Assembly: GCA_003133425.1 (NCBI GenBank)
Contig: PKXI01000290.1
Coordinates: 9,852 to 23,184 of the forward strand
Length of the DNA: 13,333 nt
Reading direction: 5' to 3'
Source: Acidobacteriaceae bacterium
Lineage (GTDB): Bacteria; Acidobacteriota; Terriglobia; Terriglobales; Acidobacteriaceae
The position numbers were made by a program, and so were the translations under genes. Shown here piece by piece: positions 1 to 7,097 of this stretch (its first letter is position 1; every line of letters begins with the position of its first letter). A model generated the notes under the pieces. It worked only from the letters and a program-made list of their open reading frames with translations. It was not told the origin of the DNA and did not search any database.

Positions 1-1407
1 GACCTTGGCTTCCTCAACTTCGATCAAGCCAATGACCACTCGCACATCTTTCTCGAAAACGCTCAAGCTGCACTGCACCTGCCCGAGGAACAGCAGCGCA
101 CTGCGGCCCTGCTGGACCTGAACTACTATCTACCATGCCGCGTTGCCTTAGGCCAGATTGAGGGCAGTGCAACAACCAGCCGCACCATTGCTGTCATCGG
201 CCTGGGCCGCACCATTGGCGGCGACTTCCTCTCCAGCGAAGACGTTGAACTGCTCGAGTCGCTGGCCAGCTACATCGGCATCGCCCTGCAGAACGCCAGC
301 CTCTACGCCCGGCTCGAAGAAAAAATTGGCGAGTTCGAGCGCCTCAAGGAATTCAACGAAAACATCGTCGAGTCCATCAATGTCGGCATCCTCGCCCTCG
401 ACCTCGAAGACCGCATCGAAAGCTGGAACGCGCAGATGGAGGCCATGTACGCTCTAAGCCGCGGCGAAGCGCTAGGCCAGGCACTTCGTGCGGTCTTTCC
501 TTCGGAGTTTGTCGAGGCGATTCAAGAGTTCCGCAATGAGCAAGGCGTCCATCACCTCTACAAGTTCCGCCTTACAACACGCGCCGGTGAACTGCGTACG
601 GTGAATGTCGCGGTGGCGCCGCTGCTTTCGCGCGATTTTGTTTCAGTGGGCCGCATCATCCTGGTCGACGACATTACCGAGCGCGTCACTCTCGAAACGC
701 AGCTGGCCCAGGCCGACAAGCTCAGCTCCATCGGCCTGCTCGCCGCCGGCGTTGCCCATGAGATCAACACGCCGCTGGCCGTCATTTCGTCTTACGCGCA
801 GATGCTCTCAAAGCAACTGCGCGGTGATGCCCGGCTTGGCCCGGTGCTCGACAAGATTACGCAGCAGAGCTTCCGCGCCGCGGAGATCGCCAACGGCTTG
901 CTCAACTTCTCCCGCACGTCTACTACCGAGTTTCGTGAGACCGACCTCAACCAGGTTATTCGCGACACGCTCGCACTGCTCGAACACCAGTTCAAGACCG
1001 CACAAATCGGCGTGGATCTCGACCTGGCCGAGCAGTTGCCTCCCATCCACGGTAACCCAGGCAAACTGCAGCAGGTCTTCCTCAACCTGCTGCTCAATGC
1101 CAAGGATGCCATGCCCGGTGGTGGTAATCTGCGCGTCTCCACACTGGTGAACGGGCATGTCGAAGCCCTGATCACCGACTCCGGCAGCGGCATTGCACCC
1201 GAGCACCTGAAGCGCATCTACGATCCCTTCTTCACCACCAAGACCACCCCCAGACCGGGGGACAGACGCGGTACCGGGCTGGGACTCTCCGTCTCCTACG
1301 GCATCATTCAGGAGCACGCCGGCAAGATTCACGTCGAGAGCGCCATCGGCGCTGGCACAACCTTTCACCTAGAGTTTCCGCTGCTGAGGAATCCCGTAAA
1401 TGCCTGA
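1..1407 (+). CDS. Sensor histidine kinase (GAF-PAS-HisKA-HATPase), 5' end cut by the window edge
   Basis: Frame 1 is open from the first base, so the gene starts outside the window; the visible part is 468 codons. The ATG at 436 lies inside the PAS region and is not the real start. In visible numbering, residues 1-108 look like the end of a GAF domain followed by a linker helix. Residues about 119-235 form a PAS/PAC domain. The HisKA box has the phospho-acceptor His253 in GVAHEINTPL. The ATPase domain has the N box (N362, N366), G1 (D393-S-G-S-G), F box (FFTTK, 410-414) and G2 (GTGLGL, 424-429). All catalytic motifs are intact. No membrane segment appears in the visible part, so any input domain is cytoplasmic or lies upstream. 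It overlaps the following regulator by 8 bp (ATGCCTGA), so the two are co-translated and very likely cognate partners. The signal sensed is unknown. Confidence 0.93.
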   Translation, partial: DLGFLNFDQANDHSHIFLENAQAALHLPEEQQRTAALLDLNYYLPCRVALGQIEGSATTSRTIAVIGLGRTIGGDFLSSEDVELLESLASYIGIALQNASLYARLEEKIGEFERLKEFNENIVESINVGILALDLEDRIESWNAQMEAMYALSRGEALGQALRAVFPSEFVEAIQEFRNEQGVHHLYKFRLTTRAGELRTVNVAVAPLLSRDFVSVGRIILVDDITERVTLETQLAQADKLSSIGLLAAGVAHEINTPLAVISSYAQMLSKQLRGDARLGPVLDKITQQSFRAAEIANGLLNFSRTSTTEFRETDLNQVIRDTLALLEHQFKTAQIGVDLDLAEQLPPIHGNPGKLQQVFLNLLLNAKDAMPGGGNLRVSTLVNGHVEALITDSGSGIAPEHLKRIYDPFFTTKTTPRPGDRRGTGLGLSVSYGIIQEHAGKIHVESAIGAGTTFHLEFPLLRNPVNA

Positions 1408-2866
1408 GCCCACGATCGAGGCGGCCCTGCCCATAAACGCGCCTGCGCCCGCATCTTCCGCAAACGGCAACTCCGCCGCCAGCATCTCCACCAATATCCT
1501 TGTCATTGACGACGAAGCTTCCATTCGCGAATCGCTCGAAGTGCTGCTCTCGCTCGAGGGCTATTCCACAGCCATGGCTGTTGACGGCGAAGAAGGGCTG
1601 CGGATGATCGAAACGGAAAACTTCGACCTCGTCCTTCTTGACCTGGCCCTGCCCGGCCAGAGCGGCCTCGAGTTGCTGCCCCAGATCAAGGAGCGCCAGC
1701 CCGAGTTGCCGGTCATCATGATCACCGCATACGGTACTGTGGACAACGTTGTTGAAGCCGTCCGCGCCGGCGCAGAAAACTTCGTCCAGAAGCCGTGGGA
1801 TAACGAGAAGCTGCTGGCCGATATCCGTTCTGCCATCGCCCGGCACAAGGCCGAAGAAGAAAATCTCCAGCTCAAGCGCACCCTCAAGCAGCGCTACAAC
1901 TTCAACAACATCGTGGGCAAGAGCGAGATCATGCTCAAGGTCTTCGATCTCGTCGCCCAGGTCGCACCCAGCCGCTCCACCGTTCTCATCCAGGGCGAAA
2001 GCGGCACCGGCAAGGAGCTCATCGCCAAGGCCATTCACGCCAACTCACCGCGCCGCGACAAGCCCTTCGTCCCCATCAACACTGGAGCGATGCCACCTGA
2101 GCTGCTTGAGTCCACGCTCTTCGGCCACGTCAAGGGCGCATTCACCTCAGCCGTCGCCTCAAAGAAGGGCCTCTTCGAAGTCGCTCACGGCGGCACGCTG
2201 TTCCTCGATGAAATCGCCACCATGGGCATGGACACCCAGGCCAAAATTCTGCGCGTCCTGCAGGACCGGCGCTTCATGCATCTTGGCGGCATTCAGGAGA
2301 TTCAGGTCGACGTCCGCATTCTCGCCGCTACCAACATCGATCTCCGCAAGGAGGTCCGCGAGGGCCGTTTCCGCGAAGACCTCTTCTACCGCCTCAACGT
2401 TATCACCGTCGATCTGCCGCCGCTGCGCGCGCGCCGCGAAGATATCCCGCTGCTTGCCGGCCACTTTCTCGACTTCTACGCCGAAGAGAACGGCCTCGCT
2501 CCCCGCAAGCTCTCCGCAGATGCACTCCGCGCTCTTATCGATTACGACTGGCCGGGCAACGTGCGTGAGTTGGAGAATTCAATCGAGCGCGGCGTTGTAC
2601 TCTCGAGCGGCCCCATCATCGGCTCGGACCTGCTGCCCGGCCACATCACCGGCCGCAGCTTCCAGGACGCCCTGCTCGAACACAACCCCAACGCCTCACT
2701 TTTCGACATCCTCGAAGTCATCGAGCGCCGCATCATCATCGAGAAACTCGAGCGCTGCAACTGGAACCAGACCGATGCCGCCGAGCAGTTTCGCATCCCG
2801 TTGTCCACGCTGAACCAGAAGATCAAGCGGTTGAATATCGAGATCCGCAAAAAGGGCAGAGAGTAG
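1400..2866 (+). CDS. Sigma54-dependent response regulator, NtrC/AtoC type
   Basis: A 488-residue protein with the standard three domains. A non-conserved Pro/Ala-rich leader of about 30 residues precedes the receiver (32-148), which has acidic Asp37/Asp38, phospho-acceptor Asp81, Thr109 and Lys131. The AAA+ domain (about 170-400) has Walker A GESGTGKE (199-206), Walker B LFLDEI (267-272) and Arg residues at 325 and 331 in FREDLFYR. The sigma54-contact loop reads GAFTSA (246-251) instead of GAFTGA. A Fis-type helix-turn-helix occupies about 435-485. The start is supported by GAGGA at 1386-1390, 9 nt upstream. It should be phosphorylated by the overlapping kinase and drive sigma54 promoters. 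No convincing -24/-12 promoter was found by eye in the window, so the regulon is unknown. Confidence 0.95.
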   Translation: MPEPTIEAALPINAPAPASSANGNSAASISTNILVIDDEASIRESLEVLLSLEGYSTAMAVDGEEGLRMIETENFDLVLLDLALPGQSGLELLPQIKERQPELPVIMITAYGTVDNVVEAVRAGAENFVQKPWDNEKLLADIRSAIARHKAEEENLQLKRTLKQRYNFNNIVGKSEIMLKVFDLVAQVAPSRSTVLIQGESGTGKELIAKAIHANSPRRDKPFVPINTGAMPPELLESTLFGHVKGAFTSAVASKKGLFEVAHGGTLFLDEIATMGMDTQAKILRVLQDRRFMHLGGIQEIQVDVRILAATNIDLRKEVREGRFREDLFYRLNVITVDLPPLRARREDIPLLAGHFLDFYAEENGLAPRKLSADALRALIDYDWPGNVRELENSIERGVVLSSGPIIGSDLLPGHITGRSFQDALLEHNPNASLFDILEVIERRIIIEKLERCNWNQTDAAEQFRIPLSTLNQKIKRLNIEIRKKGRE

Positions 2867-2887
2867 AAAAGATAGCTTCTAGCTACC
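2867..2887 (-). terminator. Possible short terminator of the otsA-otsB operon
   Basis: On the minus strand GGTAGCT and AGCTATC form a 7-bp stem (one G.U) around an AGA loop, followed by TTTTCT. The stem includes the otsB stop codon (2879-2881). The stem is short and only moderately GC-rich, so termination may be weak. It sits in the 12-bp gap between the convergent regulator and otsB genes. Confidence 0.4.
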
Positions 2888-3670
2888 AGCTGCTTCAATC
2901 CACCTCTCCAGAAACCCCTTCACCTCGCCCGGCGGCCGCAGCCAGATATCCGCCGCCGTCTCGCGTGGCTCACCCCTCACAAGCACGCTCAGGTGCGGTG
3001 CCGGGATTCGGTTCACGGCCCGAAATGCCGTCTCATCCGTCACGTCGTCTCCCAGGAATGCAACCGGGCCGCCTGTGCACATCTCTTCAACGATCGCTTC
3101 CACCGCCTCACCCTTATCGCGGCCGGTACGCAACTCAAGTCCGGACTCAAACTCCAGCAGCGCCAATCCATCCATCTGCGCCAACGGCTCAAACAGCGCG
3201 CGCGTCCGCCGCTCGATCCGTCTCGCCTTTTCCGGCGAGGTGCCCCGCCAGTGCACCACCACTCCATTCGCCTTGTTTTCGAACAGGCCGCCCAGGCTGT
3301 CGCCCTGCAACCGCTCGCGCAATTCGTCAAGCTTCGCGCGAGTCGCTGGCAAAGCCTCCTCGAATTCGCGCCGGCCATCGGGATAGAGCCGCTCCGCTCC
3401 GTGCAGCCCCCACACTTCGAGCGATGCCTCCAACCCCAACAGCGGTGCAATCTCCGCAGCCGGCCGCCCGGTGACCACTGCCATGTACGTGCGTCCTTGC
3501 TTCTCGATACGCATGAGCAATTCCCGTACACCCACCCACGGACGGGCCTGAAAGCGGTCCAAACGAAACGGCGCAAGTGTGCCGTCGTAGTCCAGGAGCA
3601 ACAGCGGGCTTCTCGCGCCCGTAAAAGCACGAAAGAAATCCTCCAGCTTCTCTGCTGCTGCTTCCCTCAA
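2879..3670 (-). CDS. otsB: Trehalose-6-phosphate phosphatase
   Basis: A HAD-superfamily enzyme that removes phosphate from trehalose-6-phosphate to give trehalose in the cytoplasm. The 263 residues match the usual size of bacterial OtsB. Motif I is DYDGTLAP with nucleophile Asp27 and acid/base Asp29. Motif II is VVTGRP (65-70). GLHGAER lies at 88-94, the motif III lysine is probably Lys186 in GRDKGEA, and motif IV is GDDVTDE (207-213). The start is a TTG 14 nt after the otsA stop, with purine-rich GAGCGAAGG directly upstream; an in-frame TGA just upstream (overlapping the end of otsA) rules out a much longer protein. The second gene of an otsA-otsB operon, so both steps of the OtsAB route are encoded together. 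The start codon is the least certain part. Confidence 0.95.
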   Translation of the reverse strand: MREAAAEKLEDFFRAFTGARSPLLLLDYDGTLAPFRLDRFQARPWVGVRELLMRIEKQGRTYMAVVTGRPAAEIAPLLGLEASLEVWGLHGAERLYPDGRREFEEALPATRAKLDELRERLQGDSLGGLFENKANGVVVHWRGTSPEKARRIERRTRALFEPLAQMDGLALLEFESGLELRTGRDKGEAVEAIVEEMCTGGPVAFLGDDVTDETAFRAVNRIPAPHLSVLVRGEPRETAADIWLRPPGEVKGFLERWIEAAGS

Positions 3671-3684
3671 CCTTCGCTCGCTTT

Positions 3685-6036
3685 CTATGCTAATTTCTCA
3701 TCCGCGACGTCGTCCGTCGCAGGCACAGACATAGACGTGGCACGGCGCACCTCAGCGCCATCCGCGCCTTCCATGCGCAACTCGCGCAAATCGCCCAATA
3801 TACTGGCAGCCCAGCGGTAGATATTGTGTTCATTCACCTGCCGCCGCATCCGCCGCATCCGATGCCGCCGCTCCGCCGGGTTCATCTCCAGCCCCTCATG
3901 AATCGCCTCTGCCACTGCGGCAATGTCGTACGGATTCACAATCAATGCATCCCGCAGCTCTACCGCTGCTCCCGTGAACTTGCTCAGCACCAGCACGCCG
4001 TCTTCATCCTCGCGCGCAGCCACATATTCCTTGGCCACCAGGTTCATCCCATCGTGCAGCGACGTCACCAGGCACACATCCGCCGCCCGGTACCAGCGCC
4101 TCACCTCTTCATGGCTGCACTGGCGCTCGATCAGCACAATCGGCTTCCAGCGCGCTGTTTCAAAACGAATATTGATGCGCTCTACAGTCTGCTCTACCTG
4201 CCGGCCAAGTTCCGCATAGCTCGCGATGCGCGTCCGGCTCGGCGCCGCAATCTGCACCATTGTCATCCGTTCGCGATGCCAGGGATGCGCCTCCAGCAAT
4301 TGCTCGATCGCCAGCAGCCGCTCCACGATTCCCTTGGTGTAATCCATGCGGTCAACACCCAGCACCAGGCTCTCTGCCTTCACGCCGAACTCTCTCAACA
4401 GCTCCGTGCGCGCAAATGCAATTTCCTTTTCTTCCACGGCCTGCTCCAGTGCTCCGGAGTTTACTTCCCGCAGTGGTCCTTCAAAGGCCACGCTCACCGG
4501 ATAAGGCCGCACTGTGCTCTGGTGCCCGTTGCGAAGAACTGTCATGTGCTCGCGATCGGTGCGCGCCTCCAGAACCCGGTCTACAGTGGAAAGAAAATTG
4601 TTGCAGTGCAACGGAATGTGGAACCCCATCAGATCGGCACCCAACATGCCGTCAAGCAACTCGGCCTGCCAGGGACAGATCCCGAAGGCTTCAGGGTTCG
4701 GCCATGGAATGTGCCAGAAGATCGCTACCCGCGCATCCGGCCGCGCCACCTTAACCAGCCGCGGCAGCAAAGCGAAGTGGTAGTCCTGCACAAAGACCAC
4801 TGGATTCTCGCTGCCTTCCATCTCTTCAAGAAGCGCGCTGGCGAAGCGCTCGTTCACCCGCTGATAACATTCCCAATCTGCCGCGCGGAAGATAGGCCGC
4901 GTGTGCGCGATATGGCACAGCGGCCACAAGCCCTCATTCGCAAAACCATCGTAGTACTGCGACTCTTCCTCAGCCGAAAGCCACACCCGCCGCAGCGTGT
5001 AGCGCGGATCGTCGGGCGGCACGCGCAGGCGGTCGAAATCGTCCACCATCGTGGCGTCGGCATTGCCGCTTCCGCACGCAACCCACACCCCATCGCACGC
5101 CCTCAGCACCGGTTCGATCGCCGTCACAAGCCCGCTGGGAGGCACAATGCACACCGTCTCCCGCCCCTGATGCACATGGACGTATGGCTCGCGATTCGAC
5201 ACCACGAAGATGCGACTCGAGCCGGACCGGTCACGCATGTGTACGGCCAGGCGCTCCGCGGTCCATTGATGCTCCCCTGCATCCCGCAGCCGGGCCTCAG
5301 CGGCAGCCGCGGCCCGTGCCTCGATCAAGCTCTCCGCCATCGTCTCCACTTCAAGGGCCAGCGGAGAGAACAGGTTCAGATCCCCCACGCTTGGCTTGGC
5401 CGACTTTTCAATGGAGCCCGTGCGCAATCGCCTTAGCCGTTCCGCCACTTGCGCCATGGGGCGCAGCAGGAACCAGCTCACCATTGCCAGCGTCACCACC
5501 ACGATGAGAACCACCAGCGCGACGATGCGCCAGAAACTGCGCTGCCATACTGCGATTCCTTCGCTGCGGATATAGCCGGCATCGGCCACAATCCCAATCA
5601 CTCCCTCAAGCTTGTTTCCATCGTGAAGCGGCAACGCCTCTTCGAGCCATTGCCAATCGCCCGTGTGCCCGAATGCGTTGACCTCAGCTCCTTTTTGAAT
5701 CGACTTCGCTACCAGTCCGTAAGGCAAGGCCTGCAACACGTCCGGAGGCCCCGAGCAAGCAACTAACTTCCCTTGCCCGTCATACACCGCCAGCGCAAGC
5801 GCGCCTGTACTGGACTTCAAAGCCTCGGTCATGCCAGGAATTGCTTCCAGATCGCCATACTCAAGCGCTTCAGCTACATTAGGCTCTATGCTCGTGCCCA
5901 TCCATTTCGTGCGGCGTTCCAGTTCCACGCGCAACACGTGCTTGTGAGCAAGAACATCAAAATAGGTGGAGGCTGCCGAGATCAGCGTAACGCCAAAAAT
6001 CAAGGCAAGGATCAGCCGAATCCGAAACAGGTGCAT
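3685..6036 (-). CDS. otsA: Membrane-anchored trehalose-6-phosphate synthase with N-terminal sensor/HAMP module
   Basis: A GT20 glycosyltransferase making trehalose-6-phosphate from UDP-glucose and glucose-6-phosphate. The catalytic part is residues about 275-750, with SNR (280-282), VQDYH (416-420, Asp418), FWHIPWP (His442), VDRMDYTKG (Arg563, Lys568) and HDGMNLVAKEYVA (Asp662, Glu670). These correspond to the known OtsA donor and acceptor residues. Unlike the roughly 470-residue E. coli enzyme, this protein has 783 residues. A hydrophobic segment (about 5-27), an extracytoplasmic region of about 140 residues, a second TM segment (about 169-191) and a HAMP-like helix pair beginning at Arg192-Pro193 precede the enzyme. 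That is the build of a chemoreceptor or histidine kinase input module. The ATG at 6036 is fixed by a near-perfect Shine-Dalgarno and by the signal-anchor starting at residue 5. It is the first gene of the otsA-otsB operon. Synthesis activity looks intact; control by the N-terminus is inferred. Confidence 0.95.
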   Translation of the reverse strand: MHLFRIRLILALIFGVTLISAASTYFDVLAHKHVLRVELERRTKWMGTSIEPNVAEALEYGDLEAIPGMTEALKSSTGALALAVYDGQGKLVACSGPPDVLQALPYGLVAKSIQKGAEVNAFGHTGDWQWLEEALPLHDGNKLEGVIGIVADAGYIRSEGIAVWQRSFWRIVALVVLIVVVTLAMVSWFLLRPMAQVAERLRRLRTGSIEKSAKPSVGDLNLFSPLALEVETMAESLIEARAAAAAEARLRDAGEHQWTAERLAVHMRDRSGSSRIFVVSNREPYVHVHQGRETVCIVPPSGLVTAIEPVLRACDGVWVACGSGNADATMVDDFDRLRVPPDDPRYTLRRVWLSAEEESQYYDGFANEGLWPLCHIAHTRPIFRAADWECYQRVNERFASALLEEMEGSENPVVFVQDYHFALLPRLVKVARPDARVAIFWHIPWPNPEAFGICPWQAELLDGMLGADLMGFHIPLHCNNFLSTVDRVLEARTDREHMTVLRNGHQSTVRPYPVSVAFEGPLREVNSGALEQAVEEKEIAFARTELLREFGVKAESLVLGVDRMDYTKGIVERLLAIEQLLEAHPWHRERMTMVQIAAPSRTRIASYAELGRQVEQTVERINIRFETARWKPIVLIERQCSHEEVRRWYRAADVCLVTSLHDGMNLVAKEYVAAREDEDGVLVLSKFTGAAVELRDALIVNPYDIAAVAEAIHEGLEMNPAERRHRMRRMRRQVNEHNIYRWAASILGDLRELRMEGADGAEVRRATSMSVPATDDVADEKLA

Positions 6037-6039
6037 CGG

Positions 6040-6048
6040 TCACCTCCT
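6040..6048 (-). promoter_or_regulatory. Strong ribosome binding site of otsA
   Basis: The minus strand reads AGGAGGTGA, a full match to the 16S rRNA anti-Shine-Dalgarno, a few bases before the ATG at 6036. It fixes the otsA start and hence the membrane-anchored N-terminus. Confidence 0.85.
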
Positions 6049-6314
6049 ATGCCTGCTTAGATGCCCGCTATCCCCCATCCGCCTACTGGAGATAGCAAAT
6101 TATCCATCCGCCTTTCTCTTCATGCACTTACGGCGTTTAATACGGCCAAATCCACAGCCTCGTGTCCGCCGCTGAACTTTTTTCGAATCCAGCCCGCTGC
6201 TGAGGACCGGACGAAGATGAAACAGCGGCGGCTTCATGCGCAATCCTGTCGCCCCATGCGCTATTCTGTCGAAGGCAGAAGCACATAGCGTCTTCAGGCA
6301 ATCCGGCACAACTA
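6049..6314. promoter_or_regulatory. Divergent control region between otsA and the Mla-type genes
   Basis: About 270 bp without a gene that must hold the promoters of the leftward otsA-otsB operon and the rightward permease/ATPase genes. It contains a 10-bp direct repeat CCATCCGCCT (6075-6084 and 6104-6113), a leader hairpin (6067-6096) and a 9-bp inverted repeat CCGCCGCTG/CAGCGGCGG (6166-6174 and 6223-6231). On the minus strand GATAAT overlaps one direct repeat and could be a -10 element, but no good -35 pairs with it. The permease start has only a weak, distant AGG (6296-6298). Confidence 0.5.
6067..6096 (-). promoter_or_regulatory. Hairpin in the otsA 5' leader
   Basis: On the otsA transcript GCTATCTCC pairs with GGGGATAGC (9 bp, one G.U) around a 12-nt loop. 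It ends about 18 nt before the Shine-Dalgarno. No T-tract follows, so it is not an intrinsic terminator. A role in mRNA stability or translation control is possible but unproven. Confidence 0.35.
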
Positions 6315-7097
6315 ATGGCGACATTCACGATTGACCGCACCGCCAAACAAATCGTGCTCACCGTACAGGACTATTCTCTGTTCGCCTGGCGCGCGTTCAC
6401 GAACCTCTACAGCCAGCCCCGCTACCTGTCCGACTTTCTCATTCAGTCCGACATTATCGGCGTCGGTTCCACGGCCATCGTTTTGCTGTCCGGGTTCTTC
6501 ACCGGCGGCGTGCTCGCCCTGCAGTCCGCGGCCACGCTCTCCCAGTTTGGCGCCACCGCTGTCACCGGCCAGTTCGTCAGCATCACCATGATCCGCGAAC
6601 TGGGCCCGGTGCTCACCGGAATCATGGTGGCCGGCCGCAACGCATCCTCCATGGCCAGCGAACTCGGGTCGATGGTCGTCACCGAGCAGATTGACGCCAT
6701 GCGCGCTCTTGGCGTCGACCCCATGCGCAAGCTGGTCACCCCACGCATCTTTGCCTGCATCACCATGCTCTTCTTTCTCACCATCGTCGCCGATGCTTTT
6801 GGCATCCTCGGCGGCGGCGCCGTCACCGTCTTTCTGAATCACCAGAACGGCACCCAGTATTTCTCAAAGGCCTGGGAGTCCCTCCGCTATCCCGACATCA
6901 TCCAGGGACTGGTCAAGCCGCTCTTCTCCGGCTACATCATCGCTTCCGTCGGCTGCTTCTATGGCTTGAGAACCACTGGGGGAACCCAGGGCGTAGGCCG
7001 CTCCACCATTCAGGCTGTGGTCAACTCTTCAGTGCTCATCATCCTCGTGGACTTCCTCCTCACCAGGTTGCTGCTTGCACTCTTCCCCGCCATATGA
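6315..7097 (+). CDS. mlaE: MlaE-family lipid ABC transporter permease
   Basis: A 260-residue inner-membrane permease, the same length as E. coli MlaE, of the MlaE/YrbE family that moves phospholipids or other lipids with MCE-domain partners. The family signature is clear: IRELGPVLTGIMVAGRNAS (93-111) and then SELGSMVVTEQIDAMRALGV (115-134). An amphipathic N-terminal segment is followed by several hydrophobic segments (about 45-70, 93-108, 145-175, 200-218, 236-258). The ATPase gene follows with a 4-bp ATGA overlap, so the two are translationally coupled and form one transporter. No MCE-domain (MlaD), MlaB or MlaC gene is next to it. The start at 6315 has a weak ribosome site, but the N-terminus length fits the family. 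Confidence 0.93.
   Translation: MATFTIDRTAKQIVLTVQDYSLFAWRAFTNLYSQPRYLSDFLIQSDIIGVGSTAIVLLSGFFTGGVLALQSAATLSQFGATAVTGQFVSITMIRELGPVLTGIMVAGRNASSMASELGSMVVTEQIDAMRALGVDPMRKLVTPRIFACITMLFFLTIVADAFGILGGGAVTVFLNHQNGTQYFSKAWESLRYPDIIQGLVKPLFSGYIIASVGCFYGLRTTGGTQGVGRSTIQAVVNSSVLIILVDFLLTRLLLALFPAI

Noticed and set aside
158..457. A 99-codon frame at the left edge
   Set aside because: Frame 1 through this stretch encodes the GAF/PAS part of the histidine kinase. The other frame is Ser/Ala/Thr-rich shadow sequence.
1749..2813. A 354-codon Ser/Ala/Pro/Arg-rich frame inside the response regulator gene
   Set aside because: It overlaps the well-supported NtrC-type protein in another frame and has the low-complexity composition of a shifted reading frame.
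3826..5436. A 536-codon open frame on the + strand opposite otsA
   Set aside because: The opposite strand encodes a complete OtsA with all catalytic motifs. The + frame is rich in His, Arg and Pro with no recognisable domain, as expected of an antisense shadow in GC-rich DNA.
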